Shown: piece after piece, positions 46,156 through 54,924 of the stretch | Numbering within the stretch: the first letter of the stretch is position 1 | How the letters are laid out: each line of letters begins with the position of its first letter | NCBI GenBank assembly: GCA_965660945.1 | Contig: CBFIBS010000002.1 | Span: forward strand, 186,001-250,000 | DNA: 64,000 nt | Direction: 5' to 3' | Source: UBA7985 sp002711265 | GTDB lineage: Bacteria > Pseudomonadota > Alphaproteobacteria > UBA7985 | Translations under genes and position numbers: made by a program | Notes under the pieces: model-generated | What the model saw: the letters and a program-made list of their open reading frames with translations, nothing else | What the model was told of the DNA's origin: nothing | Databases searched by the model: none

Positions 46156-48069
46156 ATGTCACAGCGAAAGCAACGCGGTTACAGGCCACGCCGGCGACGC
46201 CCCCTGCTGCTGGCTGCTGGTGCGGGGATCGCCTTGGCGGAGCCGGCCAGCGCGTTGCTGTTCAACGGCATCGACTACGAGCAGCTGACCCCCGGGATTT
46301 ACCGTGCCAGTGGTCCCGATGGCGAAACCCTGCTCGCCGCGGACGACGTTCCTGCGCCGGTGCGCGAAGCGCTGGCCATGCTCGGGGATGACGGCAGTAT
46401 CGATCCCAACGCCCTCGCCGGGCAGAGCAACCTCAGCCCGACCCAGTCGATGCTGATGGCGAGCGCACGCACGCGCTCCTTCGATCTTGAACCCATCGAG
46501 TGGATTGCAGGCGGCGCCTTCGCTGCGGCAGGACTGTTCACGATGGGCAGCCTCGCGCTGGCCCTATTCTCCGACGGCGGTGACCCCTGGGGGCCGCCGA
46601 CACCGCCAGCCCCCACCGACCCCTACTTCACCGGTGATCCGAACATCGATGCGCTGCTATTCCCCGAAGACGACCCCGTGTCCCCCATGGCGCACTGGAA
46701 CGGCAGCGGCACCTACAACGAGCCGGTCGAGCTGACTTACTCGTTCGCGGTCGAGTCCATGCCGAGCACCAGTTTCGCCGGTATCCAGCCCTTCGGCACG
46801 CTGGAACAGGAACGCACCCGCGAGATCATGGCCTCGATCGAGGAGGTCGCTAACATCCGGCTGACCGAAGTCACCGACCAAGGGGCGGGCACCTACACCG
46901 CCGACGGCCTCAACCGCGGTCACATCAACCTCGCCTACGACCGCGGCGGCTTCGTTGATGACCCCTCCGGGATGACCGAAGGCTGGGCGATGGTCCCAGC
47001 CGGAGACAATCCGCGCGCGATCGAAGACAGCGGCGACATCCACCTCGACCCCGGGGCCATGCGCGATTTTTACTTCGAAGACCCGCTGGGCGGCGGCGCC
47101 ACGGTACTGGCGCACGAGATCGGGCACGCGCTGGGGCTGGACCACGCCTTCGAGGGGCGGCAGATGGAGCCCTGGGTGGCCGACGACCTCTACACCATCA
47201 TGGGCGGCGAGCTGTCCTGGTCCACCGGCGAAGGCGGGCAGTCGCCCGCACAGATGATGATCTACGACATCGCGGCGCTGCAGCATCTCTACGGCGCCAA
47301 CACGACCACCCGAGCGGATAACACGGTCTATACCTTCGACAGCGAAACGCCGGTGTTCGAAACCATCTGGGACGCTGGCGGGATCGACGAAATCCGCCAC
47401 ACCGGCTTCGGCAACGCATCAATCGACCTGAACGCCGGCAACCTCAGCCTCGTCGGCGCGCCGCCACAGGCCCGCTGGGTGCGACAGGTGGAGGAACTGA
47501 CCGACAATCAGGTGACCATCCACAGCGTCAATGTTCTGAGCGGGGGTAGCCACTTGTCCGCAGAACTCTCCGCCGATGAAACCGAGCTGGCGATCGTTTC
47601 CGATGCCCCGGGTTACTGGACGGGCGGGGTCGCATTCGAAGTGGTGTTCTCGGACGCAACCTCACAGGTCTTCGAGCTGACCGACCTGATGCGCGATTAC
47701 AGCTACGGCAACCTCGGGATCGCGCTGGACGTGGTGATTGAGAACGCCACCACGGGGTCGGGCAACGACAGCCTCTATGGCAACGAGGTCGGTAACCGCC
47801 TCGACCCCGGTCCGGGCCGCGATTATCTCTACGGCGGTGGCGGTGCGGATGTGTTCGTGTTCGCCCCGGGTTATGGCATCGATGAGGTGGGTGATTTCGA
47901 ATCGGGCGTGGACCAAATCGCACTAGTCGGCTTTGCCCCCTCCGATTATACGACCCGCTATGACGGCTACGCCATTGTCATGGACTTCAACACCGGTGAT
48001 CAACTAACGCTGTACAGCGGCGAACCGGTCTACGCGCTACCGGAAACGGACGTCATGTATCTGGGCTGA
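46156..48069 (+). CDS. Serralysin-like (M10) metalloprotease with RTX-type C-terminus and atypical N-terminus
   Basis: This 637-residue zinc protease has the metzincin motif HEIGHALGLDH (His320, 324, 330) and the Met-turn in LYTIMGGEL (Met349). Beyond the catalytic domain is a beta-rich region and, at about 530-570, degenerate RTX-like repeats GSGNDSLYGNEVGNRL and YLYGGGGADVFVF, followed by the C-terminal secretion-type tail. Serralysins normally lack an N-terminal signal; here residues 1-32 are RRRR followed by a hydrophobic PLLLAAGAGIALAEPASA segment, and residues about 116-138 (WIAGGAFAAAGLFTMGSLALALF) form a second hydrophobic helix before a Pro-rich stretch. The start could also be 46099. 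Type I secretion is suggested by the RTX tail; the N-terminus argues for a Sec-type or membrane step as well. Confidence 0.84.
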   Translation: MSQRKQRGYRPRRRRPLLLAAGAGIALAEPASALLFNGIDYEQLTPGIYRASGPDGETLLAADDVPAPVREALAMLGDDGSIDPNALAGQSNLSPTQSMLMASARTRSFDLEPIEWIAGGAFAAAGLFTMGSLALALFSDGGDPWGPPTPPAPTDPYFTGDPNIDALLFPEDDPVSPMAHWNGSGTYNEPVELTYSFAVESMPSTSFAGIQPFGTLEQERTREIMASIEEVANIRLTEVTDQGAGTYTADGLNRGHINLAYDRGGFVDDPSGMTEGWAMVPAGDNPRAIEDSGDIHLDPGAMRDFYFEDPLGGGATVLAHEIGHALGLDHAFEGRQMEPWVADDLYTIMGGELSWSTGEGGQSPAQMMIYDIAALQHLYGANTTTRADNTVYTFDSETPVFETIWDAGGIDEIRHTGFGNASIDLNAGNLSLVGAPPQARWVRQVEELTDNQVTIHSVNVLSGGSHLSAELSADETELAIVSDAPGYWTGGVAFEVVFSDATSQVFELTDLMRDYSYGNLGIALDVVIENATTGSGNDSLYGNEVGNRLDPGPGRDYLYGGGGADVFVFAPGYGIDEVGDFESGVDQIALVGFAPSDYTTRYDGYAIVMDFNTGDQLTLYSGEPVYALPETDVMYLG

Positions 48070-48179
48070 GGCTAGGACGCTGAGGGCTGGCTTTCATGCA
48101 CGCGACGCAGGTGGACAAAGCCGCGAGCAGGCTCTAAACACGGCGTCTGATTTGAGATGTCCCCAGAGGGAGCCAGAAC

Positions 48180-48860
48180 ATGGCACATAAGAAAGCAGGC
48201 GGTAGTTCGCGCAACGGTCGCGACTCAGAAAGCAAGCGCCTCGGCGTCAAGCGCTTCGGCGGCGAAGCTGTCACCGCTGGCAATATCATCGTGCGCCAGC
48301 GTGGCACCAAGTTCCACCCGGGCTCCAACATGGGCCTGGGCCGTGACCACACGCTGTTTGCCCTGTCCGATGGCTACGTGAAGTTCCACGTCGGCCAGCG
48401 CGGTCGTTCGCTGGTATCCATCGTAGACGAGAACCCGAACACCCCGGCTTCGAGTAACAAGAAGATCGGTGCACCGACCGCGACGGCCAAGGCTGCTGCC
48501 GCGGTTGCCGTTGCTTCGGCCTCGGTTTCCAAGAAGGCCGCGAAGGCACCAGCAGAGGAAAAGGCTGAAGCCAAGCCCACAGCCGCTGCCAAGCCAAAGG
48601 CAGAGAAAGCTGCGGCTCCGGCCAAGGCTGGCGGCGCGCCTAAGGGCCTGCTGAAGAAGGCACCGGCCGACGCTGACGACCTGAAGGCAATCAAGGGCCT
48701 GGGTCCGAAGGCTGTCGAAGCCCTCAACGGCGCAGGCGTCTACATGTACGCGCAGCTCAGCGATTTCTCCGATGCCGATCTGGAGTGGCTCGCTGGCGAA
48801 ACCGGCCTCGCGGCGTCCAAGCTCGGCGATTGGTCCAAGGCTGCCGCCGACATGGCCTGA
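48180..48860 (+). CDS. rpmA: Ribosomal protein L27 with long C-terminal extension ending in a helix-hairpin-helix-like domain
   Basis: This 226-residue protein has a complete bL27 core in residues 1-85 (MAHKKAGGSSRNGRDSESKRLG, GNIIVRQRGTKFHPGSNMGLGRDHTLFAL). bL27 is usually 85-90 residues. Here follows a linker of about 75 residues rich in Ala, Lys, Pro and Glu (AKAPAEEKAEAKPTAAAKPK) and a terminal domain DDLKAIKGLGPKAVEALNGAGVYMYAQLSDFSDADLEWLAGETG, a helix-hairpin-helix-like module that in related bacteria sits at the end of bL21. The usual upstream partner rplU is missing: the preceding gene is a metalloprotease. A good AGAGGGAG site precedes the ATG and a terminator follows at 48905-48936. 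Confidence 0.93.
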   Translation: MAHKKAGGSSRNGRDSESKRLGVKRFGGEAVTAGNIIVRQRGTKFHPGSNMGLGRDHTLFALSDGYVKFHVGQRGRSLVSIVDENPNTPASSNKKIGAPTATAKAAAAVAVASASVSKKAAKAPAEEKAEAKPTAAAKPKAEKAAAPAKAGGAPKGLLKKAPADADDLKAIKGLGPKAVEALNGAGVYMYAQLSDFSDADLEWLAGETGLAASKLGDWSKAAADMA

Positions 48861-48904
48861 GGCCAGACACCGCACCGCGGTTCTGACTGAGACAAGATAC
48901 GAAA

Positions 48905-48936
48905 AAGCCCGCAGCAACCGCTGCGGGCTTTTTTCT
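48905..48936 (+). terminator. Rho-independent terminator after rpmA
   Basis: AAGCCCGCAG pairs with CTGCGGGCTT around the loop CAACCG and is followed by TTTTTTC. A plus-strand terminator directly behind rpmA, 36 bases after its stop codon. Confidence 0.9.
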
Positions 48937-48966
48937 TGGCTCGAAAAGGGCGCTGCCGCGACGCGG

Positions 48967-50418
48967 TCAGTAAGCGCCCTCGAAGTTGTTGAGGTCCATG
49001 TAGGTCGAACGCACCTCGGTGTAGCCTTCCAGGGCGAAGCGGCTGTTCTCCCGCCCGAAGCCACTCTGCTTGGACCCGCCAAAGGGCAGATCCGGCGGGC
49101 AGATGTTGTAGGTGTTGACCCAGACCGAGCCGGACTGCAGCTGATCAGCAACCCGGTGCGCCCGGGCCAGCGACGTGGTCATCAGGCCCGCGCCCAGCCC
49201 GAAGAAGGTATCGTTGGCACGGCTGACGGCCTCGTCCTCATCGTCGAAGACCAGCACCGACATCACCGGGCCGAAAATCTCCTCGCGCACGATACGCATG
49301 TTGTCGGTGCAGCCGGAGAACACGGTCGGCTCGACGAAGTAGCCGTTCTCGAAACCCTGCGGCCGGACCCGGTTGCCCCCGGCGGACAGGGTCGCGCCCT
49401 CGGCCTTGCCGATTTCGATGTACTCCAGAACCTTGTTCATGTGGGTCTCGGAGATCAGCGCGCCCACGTGTACGTCGCGGTCCATGGGGTCGCCGACCCG
49501 GATGCTCGCGGTGCGGCGGACGACTTCAGCGAGGAACTTGTCGGCGATCGAGCGGTGCACGAACACCCGCGTGCCGTTAGAGCACACCTCGCCCGCGGTA
49601 TAGAAATTTGCGGACAGCGCCACGCCGACCGCATCATCGAGGTTGGCGTCTTCGAACACGATCAGCGGCGACTTGCCGCCGAGTTCGAGCGTCACCTTCT
49701 TCAGCGTATCGGCAGACTGCTTGATGATCAGCTTTCCGGTGTCGACGCCGCCGGTCAGCGACACCTTGGCGACCCCGGGGTGCTCGCACAGCGCGCGGCC
49801 GATGGTGGCGTCACCCTGCACGATGCTGAACAGGCCCTTGGGCAGACCGGCTTCGGTCAGGGCGTCGGCGATCTCGTAGGCGACAAGTGGGGTTTCCTCG
49901 GACGGCTTGTGAATGAAGGCGTTACCCGCGGCCAGCGCCGGGGCCGCTTTCCAGCACGCGATCTGCGTCGGGTAGTTCCACGCGCCGATCCCGGCACAGA
50001 CCCCCAGCGGCACGCGCTGGGTAAAGCCGACCGCGCCGGGGTAGGTGTGGAAGGTCCCCGGCATATCGCGGGCGATGCCGCCGAAATACTCGAGCGCATC
50101 GGGGCCGGAGGGTACGTCGCCGCTCTCGGCCTCTGCGATGGCCTTGCCAACATCCATAACCTCGACCCGGGACAGCGCCTCGTTGCGGTCTTGCAGGATC
50201 TTCGCAGCGCGGAGCAGCACCCGGCCACGCTCGGTGCCGGACAGGGCGGCCCAGGCCTTCTGCGCTTCGGCGGCTTCGGCGATGACCTCATCGAGCTGTT
50301 CGAGCGATGTCGGTTCGATCTTCGCGATCACTTCCCCGGTGGCGGGGTAGCGCTTGTCGAAGGGTTCGAGGCCCGAAGGGCGGGGCCGTCCGCCGACATA
50401 GGTGTGCTTGGTGATCAT
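48967..50418 (-). CDS. betB: Betaine-aldehyde-type NAD-dependent aldehyde dehydrogenase
   Basis: This 483-residue ALDH superfamily enzyme has an N-terminal GVCAGIGAWNYPTQIACWKAAPALAAGNAFIHKPSE (NAD pocket), the general-base block TLELGGKSPLIVFEDANLDDAV and the catalytic Cys in GEVCSNGTRVFVH. The closest family is betaine aldehyde dehydrogenase (choline to glycine betaine), or 4-trimethylaminobutyraldehyde dehydrogenase, which share this pattern (FYTAGEVCSNGTR). The start at 50418 fits the family. The dimethylglycine-type dehydrogenase at 29254 suggests further use of betaine, but betA is not in the window. Confidence 0.88.
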   Translation of the reverse strand: MITKHTYVGGRPRPSGLEPFDKRYPATGEVIAKIEPTSLEQLDEVIAEAAEAQKAWAALSGTERGRVLLRAAKILQDRNEALSRVEVMDVGKAIAEAESGDVPSGPDALEYFGGIARDMPGTFHTYPGAVGFTQRVPLGVCAGIGAWNYPTQIACWKAAPALAAGNAFIHKPSEETPLVAYEIADALTEAGLPKGLFSIVQGDATIGRALCEHPGVAKVSLTGGVDTGKLIIKQSADTLKKVTLELGGKSPLIVFEDANLDDAVGVALSANFYTAGEVCSNGTRVFVHRSIADKFLAEVVRRTASIRVGDPMDRDVHVGALISETHMNKVLEYIEIGKAEGATLSAGGNRVRPQGFENGYFVEPTVFSGCTDNMRIVREEIFGPVMSVLVFDDEDEAVSRANDTFFGLGAGLMTTSLARAHRVADQLQSGSVWVNTYNICPPDLPFGGSKQSGFGRENSRFALEGYTEVRSTYMDLNNFEGAY

Positions 50419-50500
50419 CGTCGTAGTGCTCCCGCAGACTTTAGTTAGCAGCGGTGTAGCATTGGCGTAAGCGGCGATGCCAGCGCTTTCAGGCCAGATC

Positions 50501-50890
50501 TCAGGCCCGGCGGCTGACCCGATGCAGCACGCGTCCCAGCGCGAAAACAATAATTGCGGCAAGCGCGATGGTGACCGGACGCCGGAACAGGATGGGGCGG
50601 ATCACGTTGAACCAGGGATCGGTCGGGTTTGGCAGCCAGAAAAACAGCTTTCGCTCGATAAACACCTGAAACAGGTCCAGGCTGAAGGCGTTGGTCTGGA
50701 ACCAGATTTCATCGACCGAAGCACCCAGAACCTGCGCCGGCCCCAGCACCACCACCCCGATCAAGAAGGCGATGACAGACAGCACCAGCCCGAGCAGGCC
50801 CAGCCCTTGGATCGCCAGCGCGAGCCAGCCGAGCAACCGACCGCGCAGGCTTGGCCGTGCAGCAGTATCGTCAACGGGGTCAGAGGTCAT
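50501..50890 (-). CDS. Small two-helix membrane protein next to msrP
   Basis: This 129-residue protein has two or three hydrophobic segments: about 18-52 (LLGWLALAIQGLGLLGLVLSVIAFLIGVVVLG) and about 105-122 (RRPVTIALAAIIVFALGRVL). Between them lies a polar periplasmic or cytosolic stretch with FWLPNPTDPWFNVIRPILF. It is not MsrQ (about 200 residues, six helices, heme ligands), and I do not recognise a family. It follows msrP by 43 bases. The ATG at 50890 is used; 50899 is a TTG. Confidence 0.7.
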   Translation of the reverse strand: MTSDPVDDTAARPSLRGRLLGWLALAIQGLGLLGLVLSVIAFLIGVVVLGPAQVLGASVDEIWFQTNAFSLDLFQVFIERKLFFWLPNPTDPWFNVIRPILFRRPVTIALAAIIVFALGRVLHRVSRRA

Positions 50891-50913
50891 GTCCGCCAAT
50901 CCAATTCAATCAA

Positions 50914-50930
50914 GCCAGTCCAGTCCAGTC
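50914..50930. repeat. Short tandem repeat (CCAGT)3
   Basis: CCAGT occurs three times in a row in the 43-base gap between msrP and the small membrane gene, next to CAAT-containing copies. Slippage-type simple repeat; probably without function. Confidence 0.5.
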
Positions 50931-50933
50931 CGA

Positions 50934-51905
50934 TCAGAAGAAGATATCGCGGCCAGAGTCGCGCCCGGTGTACAGCGACGCCACCTGCGCGGCATAGCCG
51001 TTGTAAAGCTGGGTCTCCATCTGCTGACCCCGACGGCCGATATCCCGCTCAGTGGCCTGCGACCAGCGCCGGTGCGGCACCTCCGGGTTCACGTTGGCGA
51101 AGAAGCCGTATTCGGCCGGCCCCGCGGTCATCCAGAAGGTCGTCGGCTTTTCCGCTACGAAGTCGATGCGGGTGATGCCCTTGTTGTGCTTGAAGCCGTA
51201 CTTCCACGGTACGGTCAGCCGCATGGGTGCACCGTTTTGCTTGGGCAGCGGTTCGCCGTACAACCCCGTCACCATAAAGGCGAGGTCATTGGTGGCTTCG
51301 GCCAGCTCCAGCCCCTCGACGTAGGGGAAGGGCCAGCGGCTGCGGTACTGCTGCCGGGCTTCGTCGGGGCGGAGGAAGGATGTCAGCTTGACGTATTTCG
51401 CATCCGAGGTCGGATCGGCCATCTTCACAAGCTCGCGCAGCGGGAAACCCGACCACGGCACGACCATGGACCACGCTTCAACGCAGCGCAGGCGGTAGAC
51501 GCGCTCTTCGAGCGGCATCTTGCGCACGAGGTCTTCAAAATCCAGCGTCATCGGGTTGTTGACCAACCCGCCGATTTCGATGGGCCAGGGCTCGGTGGTC
51601 AGCTTCTGCGCGTTGGCCGAGACCTTCTTCGAGGTGCCGAATTCGTAGTAGTTGTTGTAGGTCGTGGCGATCTCGTAGCTGGTCATGGGACGGCCATTGA
51701 GCGTCGCGGCGTAACTCGGGTTGCGATCAACCGGGTAGAGGTCGCTGGTGTCCGCACCGGCCGGCAGACCGCCACTCAGCGCCAAACCGGCACCGACGGA
51801 GCCGATGCCGAGAGCCTTCAGGATCTCGCGGCGGTTGCGGTAGATGCTCTCATCGGTTGCTGCACTCTCTGGCAGCCACCAGTCGGGCCGAATGATGGGT
51901 GTCAT
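50934..51905 (-). CDS. msrP: Protein-methionine-sulfoxide reductase catalytic subunit MsrP (YedY-type)
   Basis: This 323-residue periplasmic molybdopterin enzyme reduces methionine sulfoxide in proteins. A twin-arginine signal (NRREILKALGIGSVGAGLALSGG) begins at about residue 23, and the MPT/molybdenum cysteine is in RLRCVEAWSMVVPWSGFPL. YNNYYEFG and FTKEWGLNHNKGI-like (here YGFKHNKGITRIDFVAE) blocks are present. The start at 51905 gives the family N-terminus. MsrQ, the membrane heme partner normally adjacent, is replaced here by a 129-residue two-helix protein. Confidence 0.92.
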   Translation of the reverse strand: MTPIIRPDWWLPESAATDESIYRNRREILKALGIGSVGAGLALSGGLPAGADTSDLYPVDRNPSYAATLNGRPMTSYEIATTYNNYYEFGTSKKVSANAQKLTTEPWPIEIGGLVNNPMTLDFEDLVRKMPLEERVYRLRCVEAWSMVVPWSGFPLRELVKMADPTSDAKYVKLTSFLRPDEARQQYRSRWPFPYVEGLELAEATNDLAFMVTGLYGEPLPKQNGAPMRLTVPWKYGFKHNKGITRIDFVAEKPTTFWMTAGPAEYGFFANVNPEVPHRRWSQATERDIGRRGQQMETQLYNGYAAQVASLYTGRDSGRDIFF

Positions 51906-52059
51906 GGGCCGAATTCCCCTGTCCTGTCGCATGCGATGTCTGACCGATAACATAGACCATCGGCGGGGAAAGGCGACACAAGCCTGCGAACGCTGGCTCA
52001 CACCTGAGTGATGCTGGGTCGACGCTGTATCCTGAGGATCAGGGGATCACGGGATCAGA

Positions 52060-52956
52060 TCAGACCTCGGGGTCATCCAGCCCCAGCGAGCGGTGCGCCG
52101 CCGTCAGGGTGTTGGCGAGCAAGCAGGCGATGGTCATGGGGCCGACCCCGCCCGGCACCGGCGTGATGGAACCAGCGTGGCCGAGGCACTCATCGAAGGC
52201 AACGTCGCCAACCAGTCGGGTCTTGCCGTCGTCTTTCGGGATGCGGTTGATGCCAACGTCGATCACGCAGGCGCCGTCGCGCACCCAGTCGCCGCGCACC
52301 ATCTCCGGACGGCCCACGGCGGCGACCAGAATATCGGCGGTCTTGCACAGCGCCGGCAGGTCGCGGGTGCGTGAATGCGCGATGGTGACCGTGGCATTGG
52401 CGCCGAGCAGCAGCTGCGCCATCGGCTTGCCGACGATGTTCGAGCGGCCGACGACGACGGCGTTCGCGCCGGAAATGTCGCCCAGCGTGTCTTTGATCAG
52501 CATCAGCGAGCCCCAGGGCGTGCAGGGAATGATCGGCTTGGCGTTGCCGGTCGCGCCGATCGAGAGGCGGCCGACGTTGACCTCGTGGAAACCGTCCACG
52601 TCCTTTTCCGGCACGATGCGGGCCAGCAGGGCGTCGCTGTCGATATGCCCGGGCAGGGGCAGCTGCACCAGAATGCCGTGGATCTTCGGATCGGCGTTGA
52701 GCGCGTCGATCAGGGTTTCAAGCTTGGACTGCTCGGTGGTCGCGGGCAGCTCGTGATGGATGGACTCCATCCCGGCTTCGGCGGTCTGCTTGACCTTGTT
52801 GCGCACGTAGACCTGACTGGCCGGGTCTTCGCCGACGATCACCACGGCCAGCCCGGGCTTGACGCCGTGGCCGCTCATCAGGGCATCGGCGCCGCCCTTC
52901 ACACGTTCGCGCAGACCGGCCGCAAAGGCCTTACCGTCGATCAGTTTCGCTGTCAT
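52060..52956 (-). CDS. folD: Bifunctional methylenetetrahydrofolate dehydrogenase / cyclohydrolase
   Basis: This 298-residue enzyme interconverts 5,10-methylene- and 10-formyl-tetrahydrofolate. It has SQVYVRNKVKQTAEAGM (active Lys), GILVQLPLPGHID, the NADP Rossmann part NAVVVGRSNIVGKPMAQLLLGANATVTIAHSRT, and PVPGGVGPMTIACLLANT. The ATG at 52956 is used. A 186-base gap with a hairpin separates it from yggT. Confidence 0.95.
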   Translation of the reverse strand: MTAKLIDGKAFAAGLRERVKGGADALMSGHGVKPGLAVVIVGEDPASQVYVRNKVKQTAEAGMESIHHELPATTEQSKLETLIDALNADPKIHGILVQLPLPGHIDSDALLARIVPEKDVDGFHEVNVGRLSIGATGNAKPIIPCTPWGSLMLIKDTLGDISGANAVVVGRSNIVGKPMAQLLLGANATVTIAHSRTRDLPALCKTADILVAAVGRPEMVRGDWVRDGACVIDVGINRIPKDDGKTRLVGDVAFDECLGHAGSITPVPGGVGPMTIACLLANTLTAAHRSLGLDDPEV

Positions 52957-53109
52957 GGCGCTGTGCTCCTTGTTTTGGTCCGGCGGGTGCGTGGCGGCTA
53001 CTGCGGGCAGGCCCTGCCCTCGCCCATGCCTGTGCGGCAATCCCGGATATGTTCTGGCGCGACCATAGGGCGCAGGCAGGCACCGGCAATCGCTAAAGCG
53101 ACAGCCTCT

Positions 53110-53142
53110 GGCGAAGACTGGCCGCTTTTCCGGCCATTCGCC
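53110..53142. terminator. Hairpin immediately after yggT
   Basis: GGCGAA-(3 nt)-TGGCCG pairs with CGGCCA-TTCGCC around CTTTTC, directly next to the yggT stop. No T-tract; it may stabilise mRNA or be a Rho-linked terminator. Confidence 0.4.
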
Positions 53143-53454
53143 CTAGCCGAGCATGATTTGGCGCGCCCAGGTTCTTACAAAGGTCTGCAGCAGCCAAAGC
53201 CCGCCGAGCAGAACGATGGGGGAAATATCGATACCGCCGTAGCGGGTCGGGATCACGCGACGGATCAGCGACAGGATCGGGTCCAGCACCGAGTGCAGCC
53301 CGACGTAAATCTGACCCACGACCGGGTTGAAGGCAAAGCCCACGTTAAACACCCGCAGCCAGCCGATGACGATGTAAACCAGCAAGATCAGGTTCAGCAC
53401 CCGAATGGCGAACTGCAGAGCTTCTGCGATGGTAACGAGGGTCGCGACGAGCAT
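53143..53454 (-). CDS. YggT family membrane protein
   Basis: This 103-residue protein has two hydrophobic segments (about 15-33 LQFAIRVLNLILLVYIVIG and 78-92) and the family block ILSLIRRVIPTRYGGIDISPIVLLGG. YggT proteins are linked to cell-division/osmotic stress in other bacteria. Between hemA and folD on the minus strand; 68-base gap to hemA. DUF167, which often joins yggT and folD in alphaproteobacteria, is absent here. Confidence 0.9.
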   Translation of the reverse strand: MLVATLVTIAEALQFAIRVLNLILLVYIVIGWLRVFNVGFAFNPVVGQIYVGLHSVLDPILSLIRRVIPTRYGGIDISPIVLLGGLWLLQTFVRTWARQIMLG

Positions 53455-53522
53455 TGTTTCCCAGCCTTAGTAGAGCGTGTCGGGGCACATATGGGCTAAA
53501 TCGACCCCGATTTCGAGGGGTT

Positions 53523-54740
53523 TCAGGCGGCTTGCGACAGGCTCAGGCGGTCCCAGGTCGCCTGCAGCGCTGCGACCAGCTGGTCCATGTCTTCATCCGT
53601 GTGCATCGGCCCGGGGGTGAAGCGCAATCGCTCGGTCCCGCGCGGCACGGTCGGATAGTTGATCGGCTGGACGTAGATGTTGAAATCTTCGAGCAAGATG
53701 TCCGAGGCCTCGCGGCAGCGGCGCGCGTCGCCGACCAGAACCGGCACGATATGGCTTTCCGACATCATGAACGGCAATTGCGCGGCGCGCAGCTTGCTCT
53801 TCAGCGTCGCGGCGCGTTCCTGCAGCCGCAGGCGTTCCTGCTGGCTGGCCTTCAGGTGGCGCACAGCCTGCAGCGCACCGGCGGTCAGCGACGGCGGCAG
53901 CGCGGTGGTAAAGATAAAGGCCGAGGCGTAGGAGCGGACGAAGTCGACGATATCGCTGTTGGCCGCGATATAGCCACCCATGCAGCCAAAGGCCTTGGCC
54001 AGCGTGCCTTCGATGACGTCGATCCGGTGCGCCTCCTGATCGCGCTCGGAGACCCCGCCGCCGTGCAGGCCGTAGAGCCCGACCGCGTGGACTTCATCGA
54101 GGTAGGTCAGCGCGCCGTACTTTTCCGCGAGGTCGCAGATGGTGCCGATTGGGGCGAAGTCGCCTTCCATCGAATAGCAGGACTCGAAGGCGATGATCTT
54201 GGGGCGGTCCGGGTCAGCCTGACGCAGCTTGGATTCAAGATCGGCCATGTCGTTGTGCTCAAAGATCACCTTCTCAGCGCGCGCCCAGCGCATCGCCTCG
54301 ATCATCGACGCGTGGTTCAGCCGGTCGGAGAAAATCAGGCAATCCTTGAGGTTTGCGGCCAGCGTGCCCAGCGCAGCGAGATTGCTGACGTAGCCGGAGG
54401 TGAAGATCAGCCCGGCTTCCTTGCCGTGCAGCTCCGCCAGCTCCCGTTCCAATTCCACGTGCAGTTGGTTGGTGCCGGAAATATTGCGCGTGCCGCCGAC
54501 GCCTGCACCCTGCTCCAGCGCAGCGTTGGCCATGGCCTGCTGTACGCTGACGTTCTGCCCCATGCCCAGATAGTCATTCGAGCACCAAACGGTAATCTCC
54601 CGCGCCTTCCCGGTCAGGGGATCACGGTAGACCGCCTTGGGGTGCTTACCCGACACGCGCTCAAGGTTGGCAAAGACGCGGTAGCGCCCTTCCTTGTGCA
54701 GCGATGACAAGCGATCGGAAAAGAATGAAGCGTAGTCCAA
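53523..54740 (-). CDS. hemA: 5-aminolevulinate synthase
   Basis: This 405-residue PLP enzyme condenses glycine and succinyl-CoA to 5-aminolevulinate, the first step of tetrapyrrole synthesis in alphaproteobacteria (Shemin pathway). It has YASFFSDRLSSLHKEGRYRVFANLER, YLGMGQNVSVQQAM and NISGTNQLHVELERELA in the N-terminal half, the PLP lysine in EGTLAKAFGCMGG, and IVPVLVGDARRC near the end. Length is typical. The presence of this route, with siroheme synthase elsewhere, completes the early tetrapyrrole supply. HemA starts the hemA-yggT-folD series. Confidence 0.95.
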   Translation of the reverse strand: MDYASFFSDRLSSLHKEGRYRVFANLERVSGKHPKAVYRDPLTGKAREITVWCSNDYLGMGQNVSVQQAMANAALEQGAGVGGTRNISGTNQLHVELERELAELHGKEAGLIFTSGYVSNLAALGTLAANLKDCLIFSDRLNHASMIEAMRWARAEKVIFEHNDMADLESKLRQADPDRPKIIAFESCYSMEGDFAPIGTICDLAEKYGALTYLDEVHAVGLYGLHGGGVSERDQEAHRIDVIEGTLAKAFGCMGGYIAANSDIVDFVRSYASAFIFTTALPPSLTAGALQAVRHLKASQQERLRLQERAATLKSKLRAAQLPFMMSESHIVPVLVGDARRCREASDILLEDFNIYVQPINYPTVPRGTERLRFTPGPMHTDEDMDQLVAALQATWDRLSLSQAA

Positions 54741-54924
54741 AACCGGTACTCTCAGTGTTTTTCTCAGGCGGGCGACCGGTCCTTGGTGAAGGTGGTTTCC
54801 ACGGCCCTGAACTCCCTTTAGCTTAGGGCCGAGTGATGCCCCTTACCAGTGCGTCATTGTGCAAGGGAGCCTCTGTTCCTGCGCAACAATGGTGGAAAAG
54901 GTGCGCCTAGAGAAGGAAAAAGCC

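Noticed and set aside
48772..50448. 558-codon open frame on the plus strand
   Set aside because: It is antisense to the betB-like aldehyde dehydrogenase and runs through the rpmA terminator.
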